Assembly: GCA_965242595.1 (NCBI GenBank)
Contig: OZ251464.1
Coordinates: 2,542,001 to 2,606,000, forward strand
Direction: 5' to 3'
Length of the DNA: 64,000 bases
From: SP197 sp965242595
Lineage (GTDB): Bacteria > Pseudomonadota > Alphaproteobacteria > SP197
The first letter of the stretch is position 1. Each line of letters opens with the position of its first letter. Shown here one piece after another: positions 10,634 through 19,195 of this stretch. The translations under genes were made by a program, and so were the position numbers. A model generated the notes under the pieces. It saw only the letters and a program-made list of their open reading frames with translations. It was not told where the DNA came from and searched no databases.

Positions 10634-13384
10634 TCAGCCGCCGGGGGCGGGGCCGAGATGGGCGCGCACCGCCGCCACCGCCTGGGCAAGGCCCATCCTT
10701 TCCGCCTTCACGCCTTCGGGAAAGGCGGAAAGCAGGCGCGAAGGCAGGCCCGCATCCAGCAGCACGAACACGCCGCGATCGTCGGCCCGGCGCACCAGGC
10801 GCCCGAAGGCCTGGGCCAGCCGCAGGCGGACGATCGGGTCGTCCCAGGCGGGGCCGCCGAAGGCCCGGCGGCGCGCCTTGTGCAGCAGGTCCGGGCGCGG
10901 CCAGGGCACCCGTTCGAACACGATCAGCCGCAGCGAGCGGCCCGGCACATCCACACCGTCGCGCACCGCATCGGTGCCCAGCAGGCAGGCATCTTCCTCG
11001 GCGCGAAAGATATCCACCAGGGTGGCGGTGGCCATGGCATCGACATGCTGGGCATAAAGCGCCAGCCCGGCATGTTCCAGCGCCAGGGCGATGCGCCGAT
11101 GGGTGTCGCGCAGGCGGCGGATGGAGGTGAACAGGCCCAGCGCGCCGCCGCCCGCCGCCAGGAACAGCGCCCGGAAGGCGGCGGCGATGCGGGCCGGGCG
11201 ATTGCGCGCCACATCGGTGACGATCAGCAGGCGCGTCAGCCTGGCGTGGTCGAAGGGCGAGGCCAGGGCGGCCTCGTGCGGGGCGCGGGCGAGATGGCGC
11301 AGGCCGCTGCGCAGCCGGGCCGCCGCCCAGCCGGCGTCTGCCGCCTCTGGCGTGGGCGTGGGCGCGGGCGGCGTGCGGTCGCCCCGCAGCGTCGCCGAGG
11401 TGACGACCAGGCCATGGGCAGAGGCCGCCATGGCTTCGGCGAACGGGCGGCCGGGGTCCAGGGCGTGGCGATGCATGCCGACATCGCGCTCGCGGCCTTC
11501 CTCCCTCTCCAGCGCGAAACGATCTATGAAGCCTTCCTCTTCGCCTTCGCGCAGGCGCGCCAGCATCGCCCGCCATGCCCGCAGGGTGTCCAGGGCGCGG
11601 CGGTCGAGGCCGCGCAGCATGGCTTCGATGCGCAGCCCGGCGGGCGAGTCGGCCTCGTCGGCCCGTTCGTCCAGCAGGGCGGCCAGCTGCCGCTTCAGCT
11701 GCAACAGCGGACGCTCCAGCGCCGTCAGCGCCGCTGCCAGCCGGGCGCTGGCCTCGAGCAGGTCGTCCGCTGGCGGCCAGGGCGAACATTCGAGGCCATA
11801 GCCGGCATCGGCGCCTTCGGAGCGGGCCAGAACCTGGCGGCGCACCAGCGCCAGGAAGGCCTCTGCCGGGCCGTGCGGCGCCTCCTGCGCCAGCCGCTGG
11901 CGCCAGCCCGGGGCCGGCAGGGCGCGGGAGGCGCGGTGGACATCGTCCAGCAGCGCCCGCTCGTCCCGGTCCAGCAGGTCGCCCAGGCGCAGGGCCAGCC
12001 CCCGCGCCCGCCGGGCAGAGCTTTCGCCCCCCAGCAGCCAGCGGCGCAGATCTTCGCCCTCGCGCCCGGTCATGCGGTGGCAGAAGACGGCGTCGGCGAC
12101 ATCGAACAGGCGGTGGCCTTCGTCGAAGACATAGCGGGTGGGAAGCCTGCCCTCGCCGTCGCCGGCCGCCTGGGTCAGCGTCAGGGCATGGTTGGCCACC
12201 ACCAGATCGGCGCGCCGGGCGCGGGCCAGCGAGGATTCCACGAAACAGCGCCGGTAATGGGGGCAGGCGGAATAGACGCATTCGCCGCGCCGGTCGGCCA
12301 GGGCCAGGCTGCGCCGCTCGCCCGCCAGCTCCACCAGCCAGCCGCAGAAATCGCCGCCGCTCATGTCGCCATCGCCGCTGGCCTGCACCCAGCGCGCCAT
12401 CAGGCCCAGCGCCACGGCATCGCCCGGCACGGTGGCCGCCCTGGCGGCCGCCTCTGCGAAATTCAGCAGGCAGAGATAGTTTTCCCGCCCCTTGCGCAGC
12501 ACCACGCGGCGGCGCCTGGCGCGCCTCTCCGGCACCAGCTTTTCCAGCTCGCGCTCGACCTGGTGCTGAAGATTGCGGGTGTAGGTGCTGATCCAGACCG
12601 CGGCGCGGTTTTTTTCCGCCCACAGGCTGGCGGGCGCGATATAGCCCAGCGTTTTGCCGATGCCGGTGCCGGCCTCGGCCAGCACCGCCTGCGGCTGGCC
12701 CTGGCGGCGGCGCGGCGCGAAGGCCGGGGCCAGGGCGGCGGCATAATCGCCCTGCTGCGGGCGCCGTTCCGCACCCTGGCGGGTGAGCTCGGCCAGACGC
12801 CGGCGGATCTCCGCCTCGTCCACGCCATGCGAACCGGGCGGGGCGGCGGGCGGGGCATCCGCCCATTCGCCCAGCGCCGACCAGACATCCAGCGAGGCAG
12901 GCTGGGCCTCGTCCATGGCCAGGGCGCGGGCGACATCCCCGGCCCAGGGCCAGCCGGCAGCGGCCATGGCGGCGGCGATGGGCGCGGCCCGGGCCATTTC
13001 TGCCGGGGCCAGGGCGGCGAGCTCGGCCAGCAGCGCCCGGGCGACGGTTCGCAAGGCGTGGAGCTGGCCTTCCAGGCCGGCGCCGCAGGCGATGCCCAGC
13101 GCCTGGGCCAGGCCGCGCGGCGTGGGCACGCAGAAGCGGGCCGGGCGCACGAAGGCGAAGAGCTCCAGCACATCGAAGGCCGGCAGGGCGGGGCGGGCGT
13201 CCAGCCGCCTGGCCACGGCCACGGCATGGCAGAGCAGCGGGCAGGCGCCGGCCTCCAGGCGGAGGCGCGCCTCGCCCCGGTCCAGCCCCTCCAGCCGCCC
13301 GTCGGGGGCGCGCCAGATGGCACCGGCCGCGCCCGCGACCAGCACCGGCGCGCCATCGGCGCCGCCTTCCGCACCCACAACCAT
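10634..13384 (-). CDS. DinG/Rad3-like superfamily 2 ATP-dependent DNA helicase
   Basis: The 916-aa protein belongs to the XPD/DinG group of 5'-3' helicases that unwind damaged or structured DNA. It has an N-terminal region of about 270 residues before Walker A EAGTGIGKT, an iron-sulfur domain with CVYSACPHYRRC, the DEGH Walker B box and the C-terminal helicase motifs GTDAVRDGVDVPGRSL and QAFGRLVRR. Many alphaproteobacterial members carry such an N-terminal extension. I chose ATG 13384 because GGAGG lies 9 bases upstream; an ATG 36 bases further up is less well placed. A promoter-like box is at 13417-13426. Exact biological role is unknown. Confidence 0.88.
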   Translation of the reverse strand: MVVGAEGGADGAPVLVAGAAGAIWRAPDGRLEGLDRGEARLRLEAGACPLLCHAVAVARRLDARPALPAFDVLELFAFVRPARFCVPTPRGLAQALGIACGAGLEGQLHALRTVARALLAELAALAPAEMARAAPIAAAMAAAGWPWAGDVARALAMDEAQPASLDVWSALGEWADAPPAAPPGSHGVDEAEIRRRLAELTRQGAERRPQQGDYAAALAPAFAPRRRQGQPQAVLAEAGTGIGKTLGYIAPASLWAEKNRAAVWISTYTRNLQHQVERELEKLVPERRARRRRVVLRKGRENYLCLLNFAEAAARAATVPGDAVALGLMARWVQASGDGDMSGGDFCGWLVELAGERRSLALADRRGECVYSACPHYRRCFVESSLARARRADLVVANHALTLTQAAGDGEGRLPTRYVFDEGHRLFDVADAVFCHRMTGREGEDLRRWLLGGESSARRARGLALRLGDLLDRDERALLDDVHRASRALPAPGWRQRLAQEAPHGPAEAFLALVRRQVLARSEGADAGYGLECSPWPPADDLLEASARLAAALTALERPLLQLKRQLAALLDERADEADSPAGLRIEAMLRGLDRRALDTLRAWRAMLARLREGEEEGFIDRFALEREEGRERDVGMHRHALDPGRPFAEAMAASAHGLVVTSATLRGDRTPPAPTPTPEAADAGWAAARLRSGLRHLARAPHEAALASPFDHARLTRLLIVTDVARNRPARIAAAFRALFLAAGGGALGLFTSIRRLRDTHRRIALALEHAGLALYAQHVDAMATATLVDIFRAEEDACLLGTDAVRDGVDVPGRSLRLIVFERVPWPRPDLLHKARRRAFGGPAWDDPIVRLRLAQAFGRLVRRADDRGVFVLLDAGLPSRLLSAFPEGVKAERMGLAQAVAAVRAHLGPAPGG

Positions 13385-13416
13385 GTCGGCGCGCCTCCCG
13401 CACCAGGTGACGGGCG

Positions 13417-13426
13417 CCATCCTAGC
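13417..13426 (-). promoter_or_regulatory. putative -10 element for the DinG-like helicase gene
   Basis: Minus-strand sequence GCTAGGATGG, 32 bases before the chosen ATG at 13384. It is identical to the box before the GlcD-type gene at 23330-23339. No convincing -35 hexamer is visible in the very G+C-rich upstream DNA. Confidence 0.4.
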
Positions 13427-13463
13427 CCAGGCCCGGCGCGGTTTGCGGGGCCGGGCGGAGGGC

Positions 13464-15557
13464 CTATCGGGGCTGGCGCTTCGCGCGGCGCTGCCGCCTT
13501 GCCGGGCGCGCCCTGCCACCGGCCTTGCGCGCCGGCAGGGTCATCTTTTCGGCCAGGCGGGGATAGGGATCGCTGCCATGCGGGATGGCCATGGCGGCGA
13601 CGAAATGTTTCTGGAAATCGGCCTCCACCGCCGTTTCGACCTTCTCGATGCGGCGCACCTCGCGCTCGATCTCGGCCCGCATGGCCTTGTTCAGCAGGGC
13701 GATGGTGGCCCCGGTTCCGGCGGCGTTGCCGGCCGCGCCGGTCTTCTCCAGGCTGCAATCGGGGATCATGCCCAGCACCATGGCATAGGCGGGATCGATA
13801 TGGCTGCCGAAGGCGCCGGCCAGGGTGATCCGCTCGACCGTGGCGACGCCCAGCCTGTCCATCAGCAGGCGGGCGGTGGCGGCCAGCGCGCCTTTGGCCA
13901 GCTGGATCTGGCGCACATCGTTCTGGCTGACGACCATCCTGGTGGCACCTTCGTGGAGCACGTAGGCGAAGGTGCGCCCGTCTGCGACGATGCGCGGCGT
14001 TCTGGCCGCCAGGGCGCCGTCGATGACGCCGTCGGCGGTGAGGATGCCGGCCAGATACATCTCGGCCAGCGCCTCGACGATGCCGGAACCGCAGATGCCG
14101 GTGGCCACGGCATCGAAGCCCGGCGCATCGGACCAGCGATCGTCGCCGATCACCTTGAAGCGCGGCTCCAGGGTGGCGCGGTCGATGCGCACCCGCTCGA
14201 TGGCCCCTGGCGCCGCCCGCTGACCGCAGCCGATCTGGGCGCCTTCGAAGGCCGGGCCGGTGGGCGAGGAGGCGGCCAGCAGCCGTTGGCGATGGCCCAG
14301 CACGATTTCGGCATTGGTGCCGACATCGACGATCAGCGTCGTCTCCCGGTTGCGATAGGGCGTCTCGGAGAGCACCACGGCGGCGGCATCGGCCCCGACA
14401 TGGCCGGCGATGCAGGGCAGCGCATAGAGGCGCGCGCCGGGGTTGAGCCGCAGGCCGATGTCGCTGGCCAGCATGATCGTCGCCCGGTCGGTGGCGAGCG
14501 CGAAGGGCGCGAAGCCCAGCGGCGTGGGATCCAGGCCCAGCAGCAGATGATGCATGACCGGATTGCCGGCCACCACGATCTCCATCACCTGGTCGCCATC
14601 GGCCCCGGCCGCCGCGATGGCGGCCTGGGCCAGCTTGTCCAGCGCCTTCCGCACCGCCGCCGTCATCGCCTCGGCCCCGCCCTGGTTCATCATGGCGTAG
14701 GAGACGCGGCTCATCAGATCTTCGCCGAAGCGGATCTGCGGGTTCATGCAGCCTTCGGAGGCCAGGATGTCGCCGCTGGCGAGGTCGCACAGATGCACGG
14801 CCAGGGTGGTGGAGCCGATATCGGCCGCCAGGCCCAGCACGCGATCGCGAAAGCCGGGGCGCAGATCGACCAGGCGCTTGTTGCGCCGCACCAGGGCGGT
14901 GGCCTTGTAATCGCCTTCCTCCAGCGTGCGGTGGAGTTTGCGCAGCACGTGCGGATCGACGCCGGCCAGCTGGATGCCCCAGGCCTCGTCCAGGGCGCGT
15001 TCCAGCCGGCGCAGATGGGAGGCCGGCTCGTGCATGTCGGGGCGGGCGATTTCGACATAGAACGGGCGCACCACCGGATCGACGACCATGGCGCGCTGTT
15101 CGGCGCGCTTGCGCACCACCTGGCGGTGCATCTGGCTTTCCGGCGGCACGTCCACCACCAGATCGCCGCCGATGCGCGCCTGGCAGGAAAGCCTGGCATC
15201 GCCCTTCAGCTGACCCGCCCGGCGCTGGCGCCGTTCGGCTTCGCTGGCGGGCGTCAGGTGGTCCGGCGACGAGGAGATGGCGTGTTTGGCGAACACGCCC
15301 TCCCCGATCCGCACCTGGCAGCGGGTGCACAGGCCGCGCCCGCCGCAGACCGAATCCAGATCCACCCCCAGCTCGCGCGCCGCCTGCAGCAGCTGGGTGC
15401 CGCGCGGGAAGCGCCCGCGCAGGCCCGAGGGCAGGAAGACGACCAGGGGTTCGGCCGCAGCGGGGCGCGCGGGCTCTTTCCCGGCCGCAGCACGGGGGCG
15501 CGCCGACTCTTCTTCAGCCGCAGCGGCGGAGCGGGCCGGTTCCTTTTCAGACGCCAC
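13464..15557 (-). CDS. RamA/RACo-like corrinoid reductive activase (2Fe-2S + ASKHA domain, DUF4445)
   Basis: Proteins of this family use ATP to reduce inactive Co(II) corrinoid back to Co(I), so that a corrinoid methyltransferase can work again. The 697-aa protein has a short alanine-rich N-terminus made of three 11-residue repeats, a plant-type 2Fe-2S domain (CGGRGLCTRC and a later SCQARI), a linker, and an ASKHA ATPase-like region beginning AADIGSTTLAVHLCDL with VDVGTNAEIVLG and ICGSGIVEA further on. The start is GTG at 15557, overlapping the pterin-binding gene by 11 bp. It is the last gene of a six-gene operon. Split methionine synthase systems are known to need such a reactivase, which supports that role here. 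Confidence 0.87.
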   Translation of the reverse strand: MASEKEPARSAAAAEEESARPRAAAGKEPARPAAAEPLVVFLPSGLRGRFPRGTQLLQAARELGVDLDSVCGGRGLCTRCQVRIGEGVFAKHAISSSPDHLTPASEAERRQRRAGQLKGDARLSCQARIGGDLVVDVPPESQMHRQVVRKRAEQRAMVVDPVVRPFYVEIARPDMHEPASHLRRLERALDEAWGIQLAGVDPHVLRKLHRTLEEGDYKATALVRRNKRLVDLRPGFRDRVLGLAADIGSTTLAVHLCDLASGDILASEGCMNPQIRFGEDLMSRVSYAMMNQGGAEAMTAAVRKALDKLAQAAIAAAGADGDQVMEIVVAGNPVMHHLLLGLDPTPLGFAPFALATDRATIMLASDIGLRLNPGARLYALPCIAGHVGADAAAVVLSETPYRNRETTLIVDVGTNAEIVLGHRQRLLAASSPTGPAFEGAQIGCGQRAAPGAIERVRIDRATLEPRFKVIGDDRWSDAPGFDAVATGICGSGIVEALAEMYLAGILTADGVIDGALAARTPRIVADGRTFAYVLHEGATRMVVSQNDVRQIQLAKGALAATARLLMDRLGVATVERITLAGAFGSHIDPAYAMVLGMIPDCSLEKTGAAGNAAGTGATIALLNKAMRAEIEREVRRIEKVETAVEADFQKHFVAAMAIPHGSDPYPRLAEKMTLPARKAGGRARPARRQRRAKRQPR

Positions 15558-16452
15558 GGCGCCGCCGTCCCTGGCGCCGCCTTGCCCGCGCCTCGGCCAC
15601 GCTGTCGCTGGCCCCGGAATGGAGCGCGATCCAGTGGCGGCAGTGGCGGTCCGTGCCCATCATCACGTCGGCCGCCCGGATCGCGGTCATGATCTCCGCC
15701 TCCAGCGGGTTGGTGATGGCCGATGTCATGCCGTTGGCCGCCGCCATGGCCAGGAAGGCGGCGTTGAGCGCCGGGCGGGCGGGCAGGCCGAAGGAGATGT
15801 TGGAGGCGCCGCAGGTGGTGTTCACCTTCAGCTCTTCGCGCAGGCGGCGCAGGATGGAAAAGCAGGTGCGCCCCGCCTGGCCGATGGCGCCGATGGGCAT
15901 GACCAGCGGGTCCACCACCACATCCTGGGGCGGGATGCCGTGATCCTGCGCCCGTTCCACGATCTTTCTGGCGACGGCGAAGCGCACATCCGGATCTTCG
16001 GAGATGCCGGTCTCGTCGTTGGAGATGGCCACCACCGCCGCGCCGTATTTCGCCACCAGCGGCAGCACCGTTTCCAGCCGTTCTTCCTCGCCGGTCACCG
16101 AGTTCACCAGCGGCTTGCCGACATAGGCCTCCAGCCCCTTTTCCAGGGCGGCCACGATCGAGCTGTCGATGGAGAGCGGCGCGTCGGTAAGCGACTGCAC
16201 CAGCTTGATGCAGTCGTAGAGCATGCCCGGCTCGTCGGCCAGCGGCACGCCGGCATTGACATCCAGCATATGGGCACCGGCTGCCACCTGGGCCAGCGCA
16301 TCGGCTTCCACCCGGCTGTAATCGCCTTCGGCCATCTCGGCCGCCAGCCGTTTGCGTCCGGTGGGGTTGATGCGCTCGCCGATGACGGTGAAGGGGCGCT
16401 CGAAGCCGACGATGACGGTCCTGGTCGCCGATGAGATGACGGTCTCGCTCAT
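15547..16452 (-). CDS. methyltetrahydrofolate:corrinoid methyltransferase / pterin-binding component of split methionine synthase
   Basis: The 301-aa protein is a DHPS-like TIM barrel of the kind that moves the methyl group of 5-methyl-THF onto a corrinoid protein. Visible signatures are FTVIGERINPTGRK, the AHMLDVNAGVP strand, SIDSSIVAALEKGL, NSVTGEEERL, the DPLVMPIGA segment and NTTCGASNISFGLP. These match the second domain of MetH and the MtgA/AcsE proteins. It sits between metF and the reactivase gene, 18 bp after metF. The C-terminus is an arginine-rich tail. In context, either methionine synthesis or another corrinoid methyl transfer is possible; I favour split MetH. Confidence 0.85.
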   Translation of the reverse strand: MSETVISSATRTVIVGFERPFTVIGERINPTGRKRLAAEMAEGDYSRVEADALAQVAAGAHMLDVNAGVPLADEPGMLYDCIKLVQSLTDAPLSIDSSIVAALEKGLEAYVGKPLVNSVTGEEERLETVLPLVAKYGAAVVAISNDETGISEDPDVRFAVARKIVERAQDHGIPPQDVVVDPLVMPIGAIGQAGRTCFSILRRLREELKVNTTCGASNISFGLPARPALNAAFLAMAAANGMTSAITNPLEAEIMTAIRAADVMMGTDRHCRHWIALHSGASDSVAEARARRRQGRRRRGV

Positions 16453-16470
16453 CCCTGCCTTCCCCGGCGC

Positions 16471-17373
16471 TCAGCCGCCAAGGCCGTAATCGGCCAGGGT
16501 GCGGGCGATTTCGCGCTCGCCGCGCGGCGCCATCAGATGGGCGCCGGCGATGCCTTCGATGTCCTTGAATTGCTGCACCAGCTCGGCGCAGATGCGGCGC
16601 CCTTCGGCGGCCTGATCGCTGGCCCCTTCCAGGCGGCGGATGACATGTTCGGGGACGTGCACGCCGAACAGATTGGCCGTCATCCAGCGGGCCGAGCGGG
16701 CTGAGCGCAGCGGCCCGACGCCGACGATGAAGCGGGCCTTGCGGGTGACGCCGCGATCGGCCAGCGCCGCCATGTAGCGCTTCAGCACGTCGATGTCGTA
16801 GGCGAACTGGGTCTGGAAGAAATCCGCCCCGGCCGCGATCTTGGCCCGCTGGGAGGCGGCGTCGAAGCCGGCTTCGGGATCGCGCGGCGTGTCGGCGGCG
16901 CCGATCAGCAGCCCCGGCGGCGGCGCGATCGCCCGCCCGGAGGGAAAGGCGCCGTCGCGCAGGCCGCGGGCCATAGCCAGCAGGCCGCGGCTGTCGACAT
17001 CGTCCACCTGTTTGGCGTCCGGCTGGTCGCCCGCCGCCATGCCATCGCCGTGCAGACACAGGATGTTGGGGATGCCCAGGGCCGCCGCCCCCAGCATATC
17101 GCCCTGAAGCGCCAGGCGGTTGCGGTCGCGCACGGTGAATTGCAACACCGGCTCGATGCCGTTCCTGGCCATGATGGCGGCACAGGCCAGCGCCGACATG
17201 TGAACCCGGGCACCGGCGCCGTCGGTGACGTTGACCGCATCCACCAGCCCTTTCAGGCAGCCCACCTTGTCCATCACCGCGGCCTCGTCGGCCGCGTCGG
17301 GCGGCGTGGTCTCGGCGGTGATGACGAAGGCGCCGGCCGCCAGCCTGGCCTCCAGCCCTCCTTGCGACTTCAT
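16471..17373 (-). CDS. methylenetetrahydrofolate reductase family protein (MetF-like)
   Basis: Reduces 5,10-methylene-THF to 5-methyl-THF, the methyl donor for the corrinoid protein. The 300-aa TIM barrel starts with FVITAETTPPDAAD, matching the folate-reductase N-terminus. It has the VNVTDG motif, LQFTVRDRNRLALQGDMLGA, the DFFQTQFAYD segment and a C-terminal VGVGPL region. It resembles the MetF-like proteins of corrinoid clusters more than E. coli MetF. The ATG at 17373 overlaps the stop of the preceding Virulence_fact gene (ATGA). The position between the folate/corrinoid partners fits supply of methyl-THF within the complex or pathway. Confidence 0.86.
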   Translation of the reverse strand: MKSQGGLEARLAAGAFVITAETTPPDAADEAAVMDKVGCLKGLVDAVNVTDGAGARVHMSALACAAIMARNGIEPVLQFTVRDRNRLALQGDMLGAAALGIPNILCLHGDGMAAGDQPDAKQVDDVDSRGLLAMARGLRDGAFPSGRAIAPPPGLLIGAADTPRDPEAGFDAASQRAKIAAGADFFQTQFAYDIDVLKRYMAALADRGVTRKARFIVGVGPLRSARSARWMTANLFGVHVPEHVIRRLEGASDQAAEGRRICAELVQQFKDIEGIAGAHLMAPRGEREIARTLADYGLGG

Positions 17374-17687
17374 CCCTTCCCTCCCTCTTGCGGCGCCACG
17401 CCACCGTTGCGGACATGGGCGGCCAGCACCTCGTCGCTGAAGCTGGCTTCCAGCCGGGCCGCCAGCGCCGCCACCGCCTCTTCCGGATCGCCCTCGAAGC
17501 CGCCTGCGGCCTGGCGGCGCCAATGGCCCAGATAGGCGTCGCTGTCGCGCAGACCCGCCAGCATCGCCGCCTGGTCGATGGCCCGTTCGAAGCGCGGCGC
17601 CAGCACGCGCCTGGCGCTGCGGCGCCCGCTGCGGGCGATGGCCTGGGCCGGGATGTCGCGCCAATAGACCACGGTCAGCGTCGCCAT
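17370..17687 (-). CDS. Virulence_fact (PF13769-like) small protein of unknown function in the corrinoid operon
   Basis: A 105-aa protein beginning ATLTVVYWRDIPAQAIA, with an AIARSGRRSARRVLAPRFERAID stretch and a tail rich in alanine and acidic residues. The pattern matches the small family labelled virulence factor in domain databases, a name with no demonstrated function. ATG 17687 (preceded by GTG at 17690) overlaps the DUF1638 stop, and its own stop overlaps the metF start, so it is translationally locked into the operon. That position suggests a service role in corrinoid/folate methyl transfer rather than virulence. Confidence 0.75.
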   Translation of the reverse strand: MATLTVVYWRDIPAQAIARSGRRSARRVLAPRFERAIDQAAMLAGLRDSDAYLGHWRRQAAGGFEGDPEEAVAALAARLEASFSDEVLAAHVRNGGVAPQEGGKG

Positions 17688-18316
17688 CACGGCGCCGCCT
17701 GCGGCCGCGAATCCTGCCCGGATGGCTCTGCCGCCGCCCGGGCCAGGAAGGGCTCCAGGGCGCCATAGCCGGTCGCGCGCACCTCAAAGGCCAGGCCCAG
17801 GCGGCAGGCAGCCGCACGCGCGCGCGCCTCCAGCGCCGGGTCGCCGGTCTGGGAGAGATAGACCAGCCGCCGGTAATTGCCGAAATAGAGCGGCTGAAGC
17901 TCGGGATGGCGATCGATGCCCAGGCCCTTGATCACCAGGGTTTCGAAATGGCGGGCGAGATAGTCGGTCAGATAAAAGGTGCCGGGTTCGTCGTCGTGCA
18001 GGGCGGCAAAGGTCGCGCTGCCGGCGAAAAACTCATAGCAATGGGCGCCGGGCAGACGTTCCGCCCCTTCCTCTGCCAGCACCGCGTCCAGCAGGCCGCC
18101 GGTGCCGCAATCGCCATAGGCCACGAAAACATGGGCAAAGCGGCCCCGCGCCGCCCGCAGCTTTTCGCGCACCCCTTCGGGAATGCGCGCAGGCGTGTTG
18201 TGCCAGAAGGCGGGCAGGCATTCGACCTGGATCGACGACCAGCCATGGCGGCCGATCACGGCCAGAATGTCCCGCGCCAGGGCACCGCAGGCGATAACCA
18301 GGGTTCCCTCCGCCAT
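17687..18316 (-). CDS. DUF1638 family protein
   Basis: A 209-aa protein starting MAEGTLVIACGALARDILAV. It contains HNTPARIPEGVREKLRAAR and VAYGDCGTGGLLDAVLAEEGAERLPGAHCYE (split here: VAYGDCGTGG and GAHCYEFFAG), the latter two with conserved-looking cysteines that could bind metal or cofactor. I recognise the DUF1638 pattern, which recurs beside corrinoid methyltransferase genes in bacteria and archaea; its biochemical role is not established. The start is 5 bp after the B12-binding gene. The alternative upstream start would overlap that gene heavily. Regulation is presumably shared with the operon. Confidence 0.8.
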   Translation of the reverse strand: MAEGTLVIACGALARDILAVIGRHGWSSIQVECLPAFWHNTPARIPEGVREKLRAARGRFAHVFVAYGDCGTGGLLDAVLAEEGAERLPGAHCYEFFAGSATFAALHDDEPGTFYLTDYLARHFETLVIKGLGIDRHPELQPLYFGNYRRLVYLSQTGDPALEARARAAACRLGLAFEVRATGYGALEPFLARAAAEPSGQDSRPQAAP

Positions 18317-18321
18317 GGCGG

Positions 18322-19020
18322 TCAGGCGGCGTGGCCGGCCTGGCGCCGTTCGGCAACCATGGCCTTGGCGGTTTCCACGGCGACCGCCGCATCGCGGCAA
18401 TAGGCATCGGCGCCGACGCTGTGCGCAAAGGCCTCGTTCAGGGGCGCGCCGCCCACCAGCACCATGTAGTCGTCGCGCAGCCCGCGTTCCTTCAAGGTGT
18501 CGATCACCACCTTCATATAGGGCATGGTGGTGGTCAGCAGCGCCGACATGCCCAGGAAATCGGGCCGGTGTTCGTCCAGGGCCGAAAGATAGGAATCGGC
18601 ATCGTTGTTGATGCCGATATCGAAGACATCGAAGCCGGCGCCTTCCAGCATCATCCCCACCAGGTTCTTGCCGATATCGTGGATGTCGCCCTTCACCGTC
18701 CCGATCACCATCGATCCCAGCTTGGGCGCGCCGGTCTCCGCCAGCAGCGGGCGCAGAATCTTCATGCCCGATTTCATGGCATTGGCCGCCAGCAGCACCT
18801 CCGGCACGAACAGGATGCCATCGCGGAAATCGATGCCCACGATCCGCATCCCCTCCACCAGGGCTTCGGTCAGCGTCTTGTAGGGCGCCCAGCCCCGAGC
18901 CAGCAGCAACTCCACACCTTCGGTGACCTCTTCGGCCAGGCCGTCATAGAGGTCTTCGTGCATTTGCTGGACCAGTTCGTCGTCGTCCAGCGTGCTCAGA
19001 TCCAGATCGTCTTCGGACAT
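18322..19020 (-). CDS. cobalamin-binding protein (B12-binding and cap domains; split methionine synthase component or MtbC-like corrinoid protein)
   Basis: The 232-aa protein has an N-terminal helical cap domain (about 1-95) and a Rossmann-like B12-binding domain. The hallmark GDIHDIGKNLVG, with the lower-ligand His of DxHxxG, follows MVIGTVK; GMSALLTTTMPYMK and VLVGGAPLNEAFA complete the fold. It is the first gene of a minus-strand operon with DUF1638, Virulence_fact, MetF, the pterin-binding protein and a RamA-like reactivase. Such a set corresponds to the B12, folate and reactivation parts of MetH made as separate proteins; the homocysteine-binding part is not in this window. A methylamine- or betaine-type corrinoid protein is the alternative. 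Confidence 0.88.
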   Translation of the reverse strand: MSEDDLDLSTLDDDELVQQMHEDLYDGLAEEVTEGVELLLARGWAPYKTLTEALVEGMRIVGIDFRDGILFVPEVLLAANAMKSGMKILRPLLAETGAPKLGSMVIGTVKGDIHDIGKNLVGMMLEGAGFDVFDIGINNDADSYLSALDEHRPDFLGMSALLTTTMPYMKVVIDTLKERGLRDDYMVLVGGAPLNEAFAHSVGADAYCRDAAVAVETAKAMVAERRQAGHAA

Positions 19021-19076
19021 CGCTCATGCCCCCACCCTGCACCGCGTGCACTTTAACGGCCCCGAAACGGGCCGGC

Positions 19077-19086
19077 GCTAGAATGG
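19077..19086 (+). promoter_or_regulatory. putative -10 element in the divergent region before ccmD
   Basis: GCTAGAATGG on the plus strand, in the 175-bp divergent region (19021-19195) between the corrinoid operon and ccmD. It fits the GCTA(G/T)NNTGG pattern. A second candidate lies downstream at 19109-19137: TTGAAC, 17 bases, GACAAT, which is nearer to ccmD. An inverted repeat GGCCC/GGGCC occupies 19058-19073, within the presumed 5' leader of the corrinoid operon. I see no B12 riboswitch here. Confidence 0.35.
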
Positions 19087-19195
19087 GGCCGACACAATCC
19101 GTCGTAATTTGAACATAAATCCACCGCAATGGACAATCCAGGCGCGCCCGGGGCGACATGATTGCGGGCGGAAAGCGCGGCGGCAAGGGGCCGGC

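Noticed and set aside
17370..17687. A virulence role for the small protein in the corrinoid operon
   Set aside because: Only the domain name suggests it. Overlapping frames with DUF1638 and metF point to C1 metabolism.
19021..19195. Cobalamin riboswitch before the B12-binding gene
   Set aside because: The leader is short and I could not find the B12-box consensus or the expected multi-stem layout; only a 5-bp inverted repeat is seen.
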